A DNA stretch of 64,000 nt from NCBI GenBank assembly GCA_041392765.1, contig JAWKLL010000008.1:90854-154853 (forward strand). The letters are read 5' to 3'. Within the stretch, counting starts at the first letter, position 1, and every line of letters begins with the position of its first letter. Shown in pieces: positions 45,855 through 56,745 of the stretch. Both the position numbers and the translations under genes were made by a program. Source of the stretch: Lewinella sp041392765. GTDB taxonomy: Bacteria > Bacteroidota > Bacteroidia > Chitinophagales > Saprospiraceae. Below the pieces are notes generated by a model. The model made no database searches, had not been told where the DNA came from, and worked only from the letters and a program-made list of their open reading frames with translations.

Positions 45855-48249
45855 CGTAGTATCCACCGTTTGTTTTTCTGTTTTTTTCATTGCATGCTTA
45901 CCTATTGGCAGTTTCGCCTGTGGAGATTATTATGCTGATGAATCTAGGGCCAGTTTTTTAAATCCCTATGTGGCAACGCCCGATTACGCCATTTTTTACT
46001 ACAATACAAGGTTCTTAAATACGGAGTATCCTCACTTGGAGGGGGAACAAAGAATCAGTGCTGACCAACGTAAAAACTGCGAAGAGTGGGCACAGCAGCT
46101 AGGCAATAAGGTAACATTTACTGATGTGGCACAAATGCTGTACTATACCACCTTGGACGATGTTTACAACGCCTTAGAAGCCCCAAACAGTCAGCTAGAA
46201 AACGCATTTTTAGCTGCCCTGCTTCGCAAAGAAAATAAGGCTGTTTTAGATTATTTTGTCTTTGCAAAAAAGCTAGAAGCCACCAGTCAACAACAGAATG
46301 CAGACCCTTGGGAAACATATTCTTATTGGTATAATGGCAGGAATGAGTCTAAAGAGAACCCTTATGAAGCACTATTATCCGAGGCTCGAAAAGGCGTAGA
46401 TAAGAGCAATACCCCTTGGTTGCGCTTGCGTTACGCCTACCAGTTGCTCCTCTTGTACAGATATACAAACCAAAAAGCAGCTTTTCATGCGCTATTCGAC
46501 CAACATTTTTTAGATCCGCAGCAATCCTCGCTTTACTCTTGGGCACTCCACCATAAAGCCGCTATGGTAGATGACCCCGCCTATGCGATGTACCTCTATG
46601 CCATGTCGCTGGACAGATGTCCGGAAAAGTTAGAATACACCTACTTGCAGTTCAATGAAGAGCTGCTTCCTGCTGCATTGAATTTCGCACAAAACGACTA
46701 TGAACGTGCTTGCCTATATATTTTTCAGGCTATTCACAACCCTGGCAGGGCGCTTCCTACTTTGAAAACAGTGAGTAGCTTAGCTCCTAGCCATCATTTG
46801 CTTCCTCTTTTGTTAGTGCGCGAGGTAAACAAACTAGACAACTGGCTCTACACTGAACACGTTTTTGGTGTTAGCCCGCTAGCGTATCCCGAAAATAGTG
46901 ACACCCCAAGCTGGGAAGCATCAACAAGTTCTTGGGATGCTTACTACTTATTAAACCGCAAAAGCGATGAAGCTTATCTCGAGCAGGTAAAAAAGCATTA
47001 CCAAAGTCTTTTGAGTAAAGATGCTGCACCCCACAATCTGATAAACTTACTCTTGGCGCATCTTCTGAACACCCAAAAGATGCCGGGGGCTATGACTTAT
47101 TTGAAAGCAGTAAAGCCAGCGACACCCATTATGGCATTGCAACTGCATACGGAAGAACTACTATATTTAGCTCGTCAGACCCGCTTGGACAACTCCGCAA
47201 CACGGGAGCGAGTAGCTGATTTACTTGGTTTATTGCAGGACGCATTTCGGCATATACCTCAGGGCGAACGGGATTTCCAAGCCCTTAATTTCGTTTTGCG
47301 TAATGCCTGTGAAGAGCAGGGGGATGTGTTCCATGCGTACTTGTTTCACAACATAGGCAGTTTTCCTATATACCGAAATGCTAGCTTAAATTATTCCGAT
47401 TACTATAAACTCTTTCAGTTCTTAGATTGGCGAGCCAACGAAGCCCTCATTGATAGGGTGCTGGATTTCAAACGAAAAACGCACAAAACCAGATTTGAGC
47501 AATACCTGAGCCAAGCTAATCTTCCATCCGATAACGCACTGCTGGATTTGAGAGGCACTATTTCTTTTCGTAAAAATAATTTGGCCGAAGCTTACAAAGC
47601 TTTTGCCGCAGTGGATACCACTTTTTGGCAAACTCGCTACGCTTTTAATCAGTTTTTGGTGAGCAGTCCCTTCGAATTATGGCAGGGAACGAAAGAAGGA
47701 GGTTTCTTCCCTAGCGCATCCAAAGCAGTTTTTGTAAAACAGTTGATGGATTTGGAAACACAAGCTGTGCAAAACCCTGCAAAAGCCGCAGAAAACTATT
47801 TACGCCTCGGCATCGCGTGGTTCAATTGCACTTATTCCCAAAAGAGTTGGATGATGTTTTGCTATGGTAAATCAATCAATGACACGCCTGGCGAAACAGG
47901 TGCACTGGGACACTTACCCAATACCCCAGAGTTGCAGGCCGTGTATTTTGAAGGTTCACGAGCCAAAGCCTATTTTGATAAAGCATTGGCAGCCGATAAA
48001 AATAACCACGAAATCCATACGGTAATTGATTATTTGTTCAGTTGTGAGCGAGAAGAAAAAAATGCAGCGAATTGGGACTACTGGTCTGGAACAGCATGCC
48101 GCATGGATGACGCAAAGGAGCGAGAACAGTGTATTCTTCAAACGCGAATGTCTTATTACCAACAATGGAAGGATAGGTATCAGCATACTCAAGCCTACCG
48201 TACTATTTTGGCTGGTTGCCCCGATATGGCTGCCTATTTTGGGGAATAG
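45820..48249 (+). CDS. large secreted or lipid-anchored protein, unknown
   Basis: About 809 residues, clean frame. N-terminal hydrophobic segment STVCFSVFFIACLPIGSFAC, possibly ending in a lipobox cysteine, then GDYYADESRASFLNPYVATP and a long, mostly helical, TPR-like body (NPYEALLSEARKGVDKSNTP, LDRCPEKLEYTYLQFNEELL, FRKNNLAEAYKAFAAVDTTF, NPAKAAENYLRLGIAWFNC). No catalytic motif recognised. Its start overlaps the DUF3142-like gene, so the two are probably cotranslated as a functional pair. The broken paralogue at 32614 lacks such a partner. Confidence 0.7.
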   Translation: MLSINNSWRANNVVSTVCFSVFFIACLPIGSFACGDYYADESRASFLNPYVATPDYAIFYYNTRFLNTEYPHLEGEQRISADQRKNCEEWAQQLGNKVTFTDVAQMLYYTTLDDVYNALEAPNSQLENAFLAALLRKENKAVLDYFVFAKKLEATSQQQNADPWETYSYWYNGRNESKENPYEALLSEARKGVDKSNTPWLRLRYAYQLLLLYRYTNQKAAFHALFDQHFLDPQQSSLYSWALHHKAAMVDDPAYAMYLYAMSLDRCPEKLEYTYLQFNEELLPAALNFAQNDYERACLYIFQAIHNPGRALPTLKTVSSLAPSHHLLPLLLVREVNKLDNWLYTEHVFGVSPLAYPENSDTPSWEASTSSWDAYYLLNRKSDEAYLEQVKKHYQSLLSKDAAPHNLINLLLAHLLNTQKMPGAMTYLKAVKPATPIMALQLHTEELLYLARQTRLDNSATRERVADLLGLLQDAFRHIPQGERDFQALNFVLRNACEEQGDVFHAYLFHNIGSFPIYRNASLNYSDYYKLFQFLDWRANEALIDRVLDFKRKTHKTRFEQYLSQANLPSDNALLDLRGTISFRKNNLAEAYKAFAAVDTTFWQTRYAFNQFLVSSPFELWQGTKEGGFFPSASKAVFVKQLMDLETQAVQNPAKAAENYLRLGIAWFNCTYSQKSWMMFCYGKSINDTPGETGALGHLPNTPELQAVYFEGSRAKAYFDKALAADKNNHEIHTVIDYLFSCEREEKNAANWDYWSGTACRMDDAKEREQCILQTRMSYYQQWKDRYQHTQAYRTILAGCPDMAAYFGE

Positions 48250-48383
48250 GTTCGAAGGTATTAATCGAAATGGACACCGGGTCAGGACGGGGGTGAACCT
48301 GTTCGCACATGGGTGACGTTGCCCATCCGTTTCAAACTGAGTGGAAACCCATAGCCGTATAATTGATGATTTGTTTTAAGTGC

Positions 48384-49454
48384 TCAAAGCAGATCGCTGA
48401 TTCGCCCTTTTTCTATAGCGCGTTTACCGAGGTGGGCAAAAAAGCGAACCCCGTGTATCAGCTCACCAAACCGGGGGTCTTGCGAGAGTCCTTTTTTCCA
48501 ACGGCTATAAATTTGCTGAACAATGACAGCAATTTTGAACGTACCATATACATAGTAAAAAAGTATGTTACCAGGGTCGTGGCCAGTGGCTTTGGCATAT
48601 CGTTCTACCACTTCTTCTCGGTTTAGGTTGCCGGGTAGCCAGCTTACGCTGTTGCTCATTAAGGGCGAGGCATCTGCTTCGCTTGGTTCACTCCAATAGG
48701 CAAGGCTTGTACCCAAATCCATTCTAGTATCCCCCACGGTGGCCATTTCCCAATCGAGGACTGCCAATATGCGAGCAGGCTCCGAGGCATCTAACACTAG
48801 ATTGTCGTACTTATAGTCATTGTGGATAAGCCCTGGGTAATCGTCTTTGGGCTGGTTGGCTTCCATCCACCGCGCTAGGTTGTGCATATCGGGTATGTCA
48901 TCCGTCATAGCGTGCTGGTAGCGCTTTGTCCACCCTGCTACCTGCCTGCCTACATATCCTTCGGGCTTGCCCAATTTCCCCAATCCTGTACTGTGAATGT
49001 TTATCTGGTGTAATAGCGCGAGGTTGTCCACTACCGATTCAGAAATCTGCCGCATCACACTAGCACCAAATTCCATGTCTAATTGCTGCGGATGGCGTAG
49101 GATGAGGCCATTGATTTTTTCCATGAGATAGAAAGGATACCCCAATACGGATTCATCTTCGCAAAGGATGACAGGGTTGGGGATGCGACCATAAATCCCT
49201 TTCAATTTCTCCAATACCCTGTATTCCCGACCCATATCGTGAGCGTGCTGAATGGCCACTCCTCCGGGCGGTCTGCGCAGTACCCATTGCCCTTGATTGG
49301 TGATAACGAGATAGGTAAGGTTGGAGTACCCTCCTGTAAACTGACGGATTTCTTTCACGACAAGTTCTTTACCTAAATTGAGCTGTAGGAACTCGGATAG
49401 CTTAGGCGAATTAATTTCTTCTCCTACGCGAGGAATGGCAGTTGGTTCTAACAT
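48384..49454 (-). CDS. APH-fold phosphotransferase (ACAD10/aminoglycoside-kinase-like)
   Basis: 356 residues, clean frame. Features: EIRQFTGGYSNLTYLVITNQ, WVLRRPPGGVAIQHAHDMGR, YPFYLMEKINGLIL, the catalytic loop LIHNDYKYDNLVLD and metal loop ILAVLDWEMATVGDTRMDLG. Such proteins are usually linked to acyl-CoA dehydrogenases and may phosphorylate hydroxyacyl or small metabolites, not aminoglycosides. It lies 8 bases downstream of the Pycsar-effector-like gene in the same direction, so they form one transcript. Confidence 0.88.
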   Translation of the reverse strand: MLEPTAIPRVGEEINSPKLSEFLQLNLGKELVVKEIRQFTGGYSNLTYLVITNQGQWVLRRPPGGVAIQHAHDMGREYRVLEKLKGIYGRIPNPVILCEDESVLGYPFYLMEKINGLILRHPQQLDMEFGASVMRQISESVVDNLALLHQINIHSTGLGKLGKPEGYVGRQVAGWTKRYQHAMTDDIPDMHNLARWMEANQPKDDYPGLIHNDYKYDNLVLDASEPARILAVLDWEMATVGDTRMDLGTSLAYWSEPSEADASPLMSNSVSWLPGNLNREEVVERYAKATGHDPGNILFYYVYGTFKIAVIVQQIYSRWKKGLSQDPRFGELIHGVRFFAHLGKRAIEKGRISDLL

Positions 49455-49462
49455 GGGTATGA

Positions 49463-50637
49463 CTATGAGAATAAGGTGAACAGAAACAACCCCACTGTAA
49501 CGACCAATCCCACCATGAAGGTATTGTAGGAAATGGTGAGGTATCTGTATTTTTTATCCAAAACTTTTCCCAAGTGATATAAATCTTCCGACATCGTTCT
49601 ATACAAACGGGTACTATCCGTAAACAGTTCGTCCATTGCATCGGTATAAACACCTAAGGGATATTGCACGAAGTTGCCGAAAAAAGCAAGCCCTTTGACT
49701 TCGGTAGTGCCGTTGCGCTCGTTGAGGTTAGTAACTTTAGGGCGGGCCGAAAGTACGGCAAAAACTAAAGAAGCCAGCCCTGTTACAAGAAATATGATAA
49801 CAGGTAACAGTATCATAGGCTGTGTTTCGGCAATATTCCTATAGGATAGGAAAGTTATCAACACACTAATCAGGATGGAGTTCACGCTGATCATGATATT
49901 GGCTTTATTATCGGCTATAGCACTGAGATTGATGTGATTGCGGTAAACCGTCCGGAAAAATGTTTGCACTCCTCTAGCAGGGATTCCCTCTTCTATACCA
50001 AAAAGCACCTCTGCTTCAGTAGGAGTTGGCACTTCTTGGCGACGCATCAATTTTTCCAACGTCTTTTTCTCTTCCAGTAGTTGTGCGGCTATGGCTGATT
50101 GCCAGCGTGCCTTACCTGCGGCAGTGAAGAAGCGAAGACGGGTAAGTTCTTGAAACGCCAATTGGTGATAAGACAAACGGTCGAAGGAATGGCTGAGCAG
50201 TTCCGCTTCTAAGAGGCGTACGTCCGCCCAGTTGTCGGTATCGCTGTTTACCCATGTGCCAACCAAGGCATCTGCTAGTAAATGCGCGGGTACATCAGTA
50301 GGGTTTTGTTGGAATACTTGCCCAAGCATGCCACCACGCGGGTAGCTTCTTCCGTTGTTCCAATCACCGATTGCTGCACCAACTGCCTAGCGGTAAGCAA
50401 AGGCTGAGCCGCATCTACCCGAAGGGCCACAGGATAGATGAGTGCTGCTAAGTGCGCAGTTGCAATGTCGCGTTCATCGCTTTGTGATGCCTGGCCTAAC
50501 GCATCTACGGTCGTTGCCAAGAAAAATGACAGAGCTTCATCATGGAATACCTTGCGGGTATCCTGATGCTGTAGGCACCAAGAACTAACCTGTTTGCGTA
50601 CCTGCTGAATCAATGTGGAATAGCTATTGAGGTGCAT
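49463..50637 (-). CDS. Pycsar-effector-like membrane protein with degenerate HD region (one frameshift)
   Basis: About 390 residues. The C-terminal half has two membrane helices (IMISVNSILISVLITFLSY, MILLPVIIFLVTGLASLVFA), the pattern FRTVYRNHINLSAIADNKAN that marks the DUF5706/PycTM family, and a final helix FMVGLVVTVGLFLFTLF. The N-terminal 190 residues align by pattern with the HD-phosphohydrolase domain usual in these proteins (FHDEALSFFLATTVDAL, DIATAHLAALIYPVAL, HLLADALVGTW), but the metal-binding H...HD...D residues are mostly gone. Frame break near 50320. PycTM effectors damage membranes on cCMP/cUMP binding; no cyclase is present here, so a housekeeping role is also possible. Confidence 0.7.
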
Positions 50638-50904
50638 AATGTGCGTTATGCCAAATAAAATGGTGGTGCAAGATAATCACTTGTTTTGGGAAATACACCC
50701 AAAGGGGGAAAATCAATCAATGCAAGGGGATATAAAACAAGAGGAATCGATAATTTTTGTCAATCAACAGGCGTTTGGAGATGGTTGTAATGGCAGGGTA
50801 CAATATTTCACCTACATTTGTCATTACTTTCTTCCGCAACTACTACTTCCCGCCTTCGGAATTCAATAGCATCCGACTATTTTTCTAATTAAAAAAAACG
50901 AGAT
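50638..50904. other. gene-free gap, 267 bp, divergent
   Basis: Lies between divergent genes and should contain both promoters. A run of A/T before 50905 but no consensus box that I trust; no repeat family member. Confidence 0.35.
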
Positions 50905-52458
50905 ATGTACATCAGACTACTACACCCAATCATCTGGATGTTATTGTTACTCCTGATGGGGTGTAATGATTTATCCGATTTGGAAGATACGGAGGTAGCA
51001 GACTATCAGGCAGAATTTGCCGTGCCGTTGCTGAATACCAGCTTTTCTATGGGGGATATATTAGAAAATTTTGAGGAAAATGCGGTGCTCAGTGTTTTGC
51101 CCAATGGCCTTTTGCGCCTGCAATACAGCGGCGATGTCCTCACAGAAAATGCCGATGATGTATTCGCGGCCATCAATCAAACTTTGTCTCAAACTGGCAT
51201 CATTCCCATTGGTGCCAACCAACAGGCACTACCCTTTTCTGGCCCTGATGGTTTGGAAATTGACCGGATGGACCTCAAAGCGGGCAATTTTTTCTGGTAT
51301 ATCTCCAATTGTCACAGCAAGGCTATTACTGCCACGATCACTTTTCCGAATGTGCGAAAAAATGGCCAACCACTGACGGTTTCCCGCAACTTGCCTGCCT
51401 ATAGCGGAACGGGGGATTGTCAAACGCTGAATAACCTTTTCAGCCCACTCAGCCTCGAGGATTACGTAGTAACACCGCAAAACGACTCCATATTCGTACT
51501 GTACAGTGCTATGGATTCGGATGGTAATGACGTTCCTCCTGCTACGGGTACGGCGGTATTGATTAACAACTTGGCCTTTAGTTATGCAGAAGGTTACCTT
51601 GGACAGGTAGAACACTCGGGAAGCCGTGACACTATCGAAATTGATTTCTTCGACAATTGGATCAGAGGCGATGTCTTCTTTGAGGAGCCTGTTATTACGT
51701 TCAATTTTGCCAACTCTTTTGGTATTCCCACCCGGTCTGTCATCAATGTGTTTGATATCGTCACGGTTGACGGCAGTATTCTACCGTTGGAGAGTGAATA
51801 TGTCACCAATGGCATTGATTTTCCCTATCCATTGCTGACAGAAGTGGGGCAGATCAAGGAAACGAATTTTATCTTCAATAAGGATAACTCTAATATCCGC
51901 GAAGTATTGGGAGCAGGCCCTGTTGCCATCGATTATGATGTGGATGCCGCCACCAATCCCGATGGGGACACCAGCGTCAGGGGCTTTGTGACGGATAGCT
52001 CTTTTTATCGCGTAAGAGTGGATGTGGATTTGCCCCTCTACGGGTCGGCTATCAATTTTGGTGTGAACGACACCTTCGATATATCGCTAAATGGTATTGA
52101 GGGAGCCGATTATGCTACCTTTAAATTGGTGACGGATAACAGCATGCCCGTGTCCATAGGGATACAAGGGTATTTCCTCGACGCGGATGGGGCGGTTTTA
52201 GATTCGCTTTTTGGTGAATCCCGCATTGTCATCGGTGGTGCGCCAGTGGATGCTTTGGGCAAGCCCAATGGCGTGGAATCCGTTGTGACCTATGTTGATT
52301 TTCCTGCGGATCGCTTTCAGCGTATCCTCAATACGAAGGAATTGGTGGTGTCGGCTACGTTTTTCACCACCACAGAGGGGCAACAGTCCGTACAGATCAT
52401 GGGCGACCAAGACGTAAAAATACGTATGGGTGCCATATTCGGGGTGTCTGGCCGATAA
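50905..52458 (+). CDS. large hypothetical lipoprotein
   Basis: 517 residues, clean frame. Signal LHPIIWMLLLLLMGCNDLSD with lipobox LLMGC. Beta-rich throughout (YQAEFAVPLLNTSFSMGDIL, GLLRLQYSGDVLTENADD, ITFNFANSFGIPTRSVINVF, YRVRVDVDLPLYGSAINFGV). Large Bacteroidota lipoproteins of this kind are often encoded before an outer-membrane barrel; here a DUF5723-like barrel gene starts 28 bases downstream. Likely a surface or periplasmic partner of that barrel, by context only. Confidence 0.7.
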   Translation: MYIRLLHPIIWMLLLLLMGCNDLSDLEDTEVADYQAEFAVPLLNTSFSMGDILENFEENAVLSVLPNGLLRLQYSGDVLTENADDVFAAINQTLSQTGIIPIGANQQALPFSGPDGLEIDRMDLKAGNFFWYISNCHSKAITATITFPNVRKNGQPLTVSRNLPAYSGTGDCQTLNNLFSPLSLEDYVVTPQNDSIFVLYSAMDSDGNDVPPATGTAVLINNLAFSYAEGYLGQVEHSGSRDTIEIDFFDNWIRGDVFFEEPVITFNFANSFGIPTRSVINVFDIVTVDGSILPLESEYVTNGIDFPYPLLTEVGQIKETNFIFNKDNSNIREVLGAGPVAIDYDVDAATNPDGDTSVRGFVTDSSFYRVRVDVDLPLYGSAINFGVNDTFDISLNGIEGADYATFKLVTDNSMPVSIGIQGYFLDADGAVLDSLFGESRIVIGGAPVDALGKPNGVESVVTYVDFPADRFQRILNTKELVVSATFFTTTEGQQSVQIMGDQDVKIRMGAIFGVSGR

Positions 52459-52486
52459 TTCCTTTTCATCCAATCAAAACAAACCA

Positions 52487-53858
52487 ATGAGACATATACT
52501 CACAACCACCCTATTGTGCGCCACCTTATGGTGGATGCAAGCACAAAATGACCTCAATAGCTTGGTACTGACCGATAGCTGGCAGCAATTGCAAACCAAC
52601 CCCGCCCTACAGCCTGAAGGGCTTTTGGTAGGGCTTCCGGGCTTATACGCTAATTCGTGGTGGACAAATATCACTTATAACGACATTGTGACCACCCAAG
52701 GAGGTAATACCTTCATTGATGTGGATGCGGCCATTGCCCAGTTAGGTGACAACAATATCCTACGGCAGGACTTGGATTTAGAGACCATCGGGCTGGGATT
52801 TCATATTGGAAAAATTGGGTTGCACCTAGGGCATCGCGTGCGCTTCAACGCAGTGGTCGATTACCCGAAAACATTAGCACAGCTTATATGGCAAGGCAAT
52901 GCGCAATTCATTGGGCAAACCATTGATTTCGCTCCCGCTTTTGATATGATAGCTTACCACGAAATATCGGCAGGGGTGTCGTTACCCATTGGGGAAAATA
53001 TCCATATTGGAGGCCGCGTGAAGCTCCTTAGCGGAACGGCCAGCCTACAAACGGAACGCAATCGTTTGGAATTGACTACTTCCGACGATATATACCAGTT
53101 GGAAATGTTGGCGGATTACCGTATCAATAGTGCGGGAACACTCATTTATAACGGCCTTCGCGAAGATGTGCAGGTGGATATCAACGGGGATGACATACTA
53201 TCGGGTGCCATTTTCGGGGAAAATACGGGGCTGGCGTTTGATGCAGGGATAAGTGCACAATTCGGCAAGCTGCAACTGGCTGCCAGTGCCGTGGATATAG
53301 GTGCGTCTATTGAGTGGAAAACGGATGTGAAAAACTATACCCTCGATGGCGTTTACGCCTATGAAGGCTTGGACGTAGCTCAAGCACTGTTGGATGGGGA
53401 AGAAGAGCTAGGATCGGTACTTGATTCCTTGTACAATACGTATGAACCCGTGGAAACTTCGACAGGCTACACGACGCGCATCGGCGGCAAATATTTCTTC
53501 AGTGGCCAATACGAAGTGTCGGATGAAATAACGGTAGGTGTTGTTGGGTACTCCGATAGTTACCGTCATATCAATTCTCAAGCAGTAGCGCTGACGGGCA
53601 GTGTGGTGTTGGCGCCCTGGTTGAAAGCGGGTATGTTGTGGGGATTGCGCAATGAACGCCTCGATAATGTAGGTGCCCATGCGGTAGTGAAACTGGGACC
53701 TTGCTCGGTTATTGTTAGCCACGGACAATGTCATCACGGTATTCCGGCCAAAGGATGCCCATTTAGCCAACTTCCGTTTGGGGCTAAACCTGTACTTCGC
53801 CCCCGCAAAGAATCCATGGGAGAACCATCCGGCGATGGGCGGCAGTTTTTTTAGGTGA
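52487..53858 (+). CDS. DUF5723-like outer-membrane barrel protein (frameshifted 3' end)
   Basis: About 456 residues. Signal peptide MRHILTTTLLCATLWWMQAQ, early NPALQPEGLLVGLPGLYANS, then alternating beta-strands typical of an outer-membrane barrel (IGLGFHIGKIGLHLGHRVRF, ISAGVSLPIGENIHIGGRVK, YTTRIGGKYFF, TVGVVGYSDSYRH). The end is broken by errors near 53700 and 53760 and repairs to VVSDNV ... FRPKDAHLANFRLGLNLYFA, stopping at TGA 53856..53858. ATG 52487 begins the signal peptide. Function unknown. Confidence 0.72.
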
Positions 53859-53908
53859 TGATGGCTTTGGGATGGAAATAAACCGTTCGGTTTTTGTCTC
53901 AACTATTA

Positions 53909-55587
53909 TCAACGAGGAATCACAATTTGCCCACTCGTAGTTTGTCCTTCTTGATGGATGGTGTAATAATAGATACCATGCGGTAAAGCTTGTGTATCGA
54001 TGGAGATGATGCCGTTAGTTGTCGATGTCGCCTCGTACATTTTGATGCCGGTGGAATGGTACAACTGAATGGTAACGGGCAAATTGTCATGTAAAGGCGG
54101 TGCTAGGAACAAGGTATTCCCCACCACGGGGTTGGGGTATATCTTCCAATCTGCTGCGGTGTATTCCCAAAAAGTGGTAGCGAAGGTCGAGTAATGGCGG
54201 GTGCCATCTACATCTTCCTGTTCCAAACGGTAAGTGTTCCAACCGGGTAAGGGAGCTTCATCTGTGAGTTCGTACTGCCGGGTGGAAGTGGCTGCCACAA
54301 ACCCGATCGTATGCCATTCGTTTTTACCGCTTTTTCTTTGCACGTGAAAGCCCTTGTTGTGAGTTTCTTGCTCCGTTGCCCACTCCAATGCTATCCCCTT
54401 TTGGGAGGGTTTGGCATGAAAATACTGCCAACTGACAGGCAACGCGCCTGTCAATTCTAATACAAAAAGCCCATTCAGTACATCAGATGCGATGATTTTT
54501 CCAGAGGGAAGAAAAGGATAAACCCCCCATGCGCCTTGGTAGCCGCTGTAGTTGGTATTGGTTGTTTCTGTATCGTAATAGGCGTGGAGGGTTACATCGG
54601 TTGGGTTGCTGATGTCATATACCACGACCCCATCGTGGTAATAGGAAAGGAAACAAAGGTTGCCTTTCAAAAACGGGTTGTGAACGATAGACTTGAGGGC
54701 TTGTGTTACTAGTCGGGTTGGCTACTTGCAACAAATTCGATTGAAACCGATCTGTGATTTCGATGTCGTCCAAGTCGCTGATGTCTGCTAAACCGAGTGG
54801 TGTGCCGTGTGTCTCGTCGGCAAAAACCATATAATTGCCAAGCTTCCAAGCACTGTGGCTATACCCTTCGTATTGATAGCCGTCGATGCGCGCCAATTCA
54901 ATAGGCGACGCAGCGGCTGGCCTGAGCAGGTGCGAGTGTAGGGGTGAGGTCGAAAATGTAATGCCCTCGGCCTCGCAAGATGCGTAGGCTGTAAAACCCT
55001 CCACATATACATCGTGGGCATACCTGCCGATTCCAACTGACACTGGCCACCCAAGTAGGGTTGGCGGGGTCGGGTTGGAGGTCATAGACAATCAGGTTGG
55101 CATTGGGGCTGCCTACCACGTAGAGATAACCCGTTTGGGTGTCGATGTAAATATTATGTGCTTTCTGAAACTGACTTGTGAGTTGGTTGACCATTACTAC
55201 CCGCGGATTTATGGTTGATGCCTGTTATATTGCTCATGTCGAGACCAGTAGCCCTTCGGTAGTGCTGCCGTCCGAAACGGCGTATGCATGATGGCCGAAT
55301 GTTTTCATATCTCTCCAAATGGTATTTGCACATGGGCGAAAGCGGCGAGTTCCACCAAGTTATTAGGGTCCGTTACTTCTATGAAATGCACTTTCGTACG
55401 CGACCCCATGATGGCAAATTCTCGCCCGTTGGTTTCATACCCCCAAATATCATTAAACTGTATGCCGCTGGCAATAGGCAGGGTATTGTCGTCCCAAGTA
55501 CCGAGCAAGCCCATGTTTTGGGAGGTTTGCCCCAAAGAAGCGGCTGTATTGCCAGTGTAAGCCAAATAAGTGGGTGTAGCTTTTCAT
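53909..55587 (-). CDS. LVIVD/choice-of-anchor-B type secreted protein with T9SS type A tail (frameshifted)
   Basis: Repaired length about 555 residues. Start region 55587 (reconstructed MKKLHPLIWLTLAIQPLLWG, a signal peptide), then QTSQNMGLLGTWDDNTLP, GIQFNDIWGYETNGREFAIM, VHFIEVTDPNNLVELAAF, AHNIYIDTQTGYLYVVGSPN, ADISDLDDIEITDRF, VVVYDISNPTDVTLHAYYDT: repeated propeller units. The C-terminal region holds a fibronectin-like WATEQETHNKGFHVQRKSG segment and a full T9SS tail (WKIYPNPVVGNTLFLAP, LPHGIYYYTIHQEG, QIVIPR). Several single-base breaks lie between 54650 and 55560. Secreted and surface-attached or released. Confidence 0.8.
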
Positions 55588-55648
55588 GATGTAGTGGCTT
55601 TATCCAATCAAGGGTACAATATATAAACTTGAAAAACAAAGATAAGGC

Positions 55649-56459
55649 TTATGGTTGTGATTTCTGTCGCCAAACCTGCAACAAGCCATCATTATCTAAA
55701 GTGTAAAGCCTGTCTTGCCACCAACGCAGCAGGGGGCATTGGTGTGATAGGTTAGTGGTTGCAAATCGTTGGTAGCTAAATGGAGTAGCTGATAACCCTG
55801 TGTGGGATGATGAAGCAACAGGTTGCCATCGGCGATGGATAAATCGGTGATGGCAGGAAGTGCTAACCAATGGCTGAGATGCCCTTGCATATCACAGATG
55901 GCAATGCCTTTTTCAGGGAAATTGAGCAGTAGCGAGTTGCCGTCTCTTACCAAGTGCGTGGCACCGTGTACGATGCCTTCACCCAGCCGCCAGTCGTTGG
56001 AAGAGCGAATGAGCTGGCCTGTTTCATCTAGCAAAACCAGCGTGCCTGTCTGTTCATCATAGGCCAGAGTTGGTTGGCGTGGCTTCTGGTAATGGCGGTA
56101 GCGTAAAGGACTGAGGAAAACCGCAGGTCGAGGGAGGCGCGTTCGCTAAGTGTGCGGTCCAATAATACGATTTGCTGCGATTCTTTAAAAAATAACAGCA
56201 CATTGAAAGGGTCGCTCGCATCGATGGAATAGATGGCTCCGGCAGTAGTGTTGTGATACTGGAAGATGGCATCACCTTTTGCGTTGTGCTGCGTCAACTT
56301 TCCGGATTTATCCATCACAAGGAGTTGCCCTAATGGGTCTATGGCAAAGGAAGCTACTGCCTCGATGGAAAATAAAGGGGTGAATAAAGAATCGAGTGGC
56401 TGGGCAGCCACCTTTACCATTTGTATTACCAGTAATGCTAAGAAAAAACATTTCTGCAT
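55649..56459 (-). CDS. secreted beta-propeller-like protein, unknown (frameshifted)
   Basis: About 269 residues. Signal peptide QKCFFLALLVIQMVKVAAQ; repeats of short strands (IEAVASFAIDPLGQLLVMDK, LTQHNAKGDAIFQYHNTTAG, FNVLLFFKESQQIVLLDRTL, LLLNFPEKGIAICDMQGHLS, DRLYTLDNDGLLQVWRQK). Frame breaks near 56060 and 55740. Similar Bacteroidota proteins lie near DNA-uptake and lipoprotein genes but I cannot assign a role. It is transcribed toward the LVIVD protein and may share its transcript. Confidence 0.6.
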
Positions 56460-56528
56460 GGTTCAAAGATAACGATATTTAAGTACCTGCATAACGCTAA
56501 TCAAGGGTGAAAATTGGGAGACATTTTC

Positions 56529-56745
56529 AAAGTACCTTCCTAGTTAGCTAAATAGGAAGGTGGAAACGTTCCGTTGTCGTGCGAATGCCGCAGGCATGAG
56601 CCTGTGTGGACAAGGGGGCGGCGGAAGCCCCTGCTCCCGTAAGGGGCAGGGACGTACAGAGCACCCGACGCCCAGCCCCGACGTGAGGAGGGCGCAGGGG
56701 GTGGCCCATAAGCAACGGTTTTGATAGTCATTGCCTCCCAAGTGC
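56529..56745. repeat. GC-rich palindromic intergenic region
   Basis: Dense in short palindromes: ATGCCGCAGGCAT, CCCCTGCTCCCGTAAGGGGC, GCGCCC-type arms around 56670. Much more GC-rich than its surroundings and without a supportable gene. Likely part of the scattered REP-like class; it lies directly after the stop of the peptidase/barrel gene and may also help end that transcript. Confidence 0.45.

Noticed and set aside
49463..50637. A complete Pycsar defence system
   Set aside because: No uridylate/cytidylate cyclase gene lies near; only the effector-like gene and a kinase are present.
52430..52486. Earlier ATG for the DUF5723-like gene overlapping the previous gene
   Set aside because: The ATG at 52487 directly begins a signal peptide; the earlier start would bury it.
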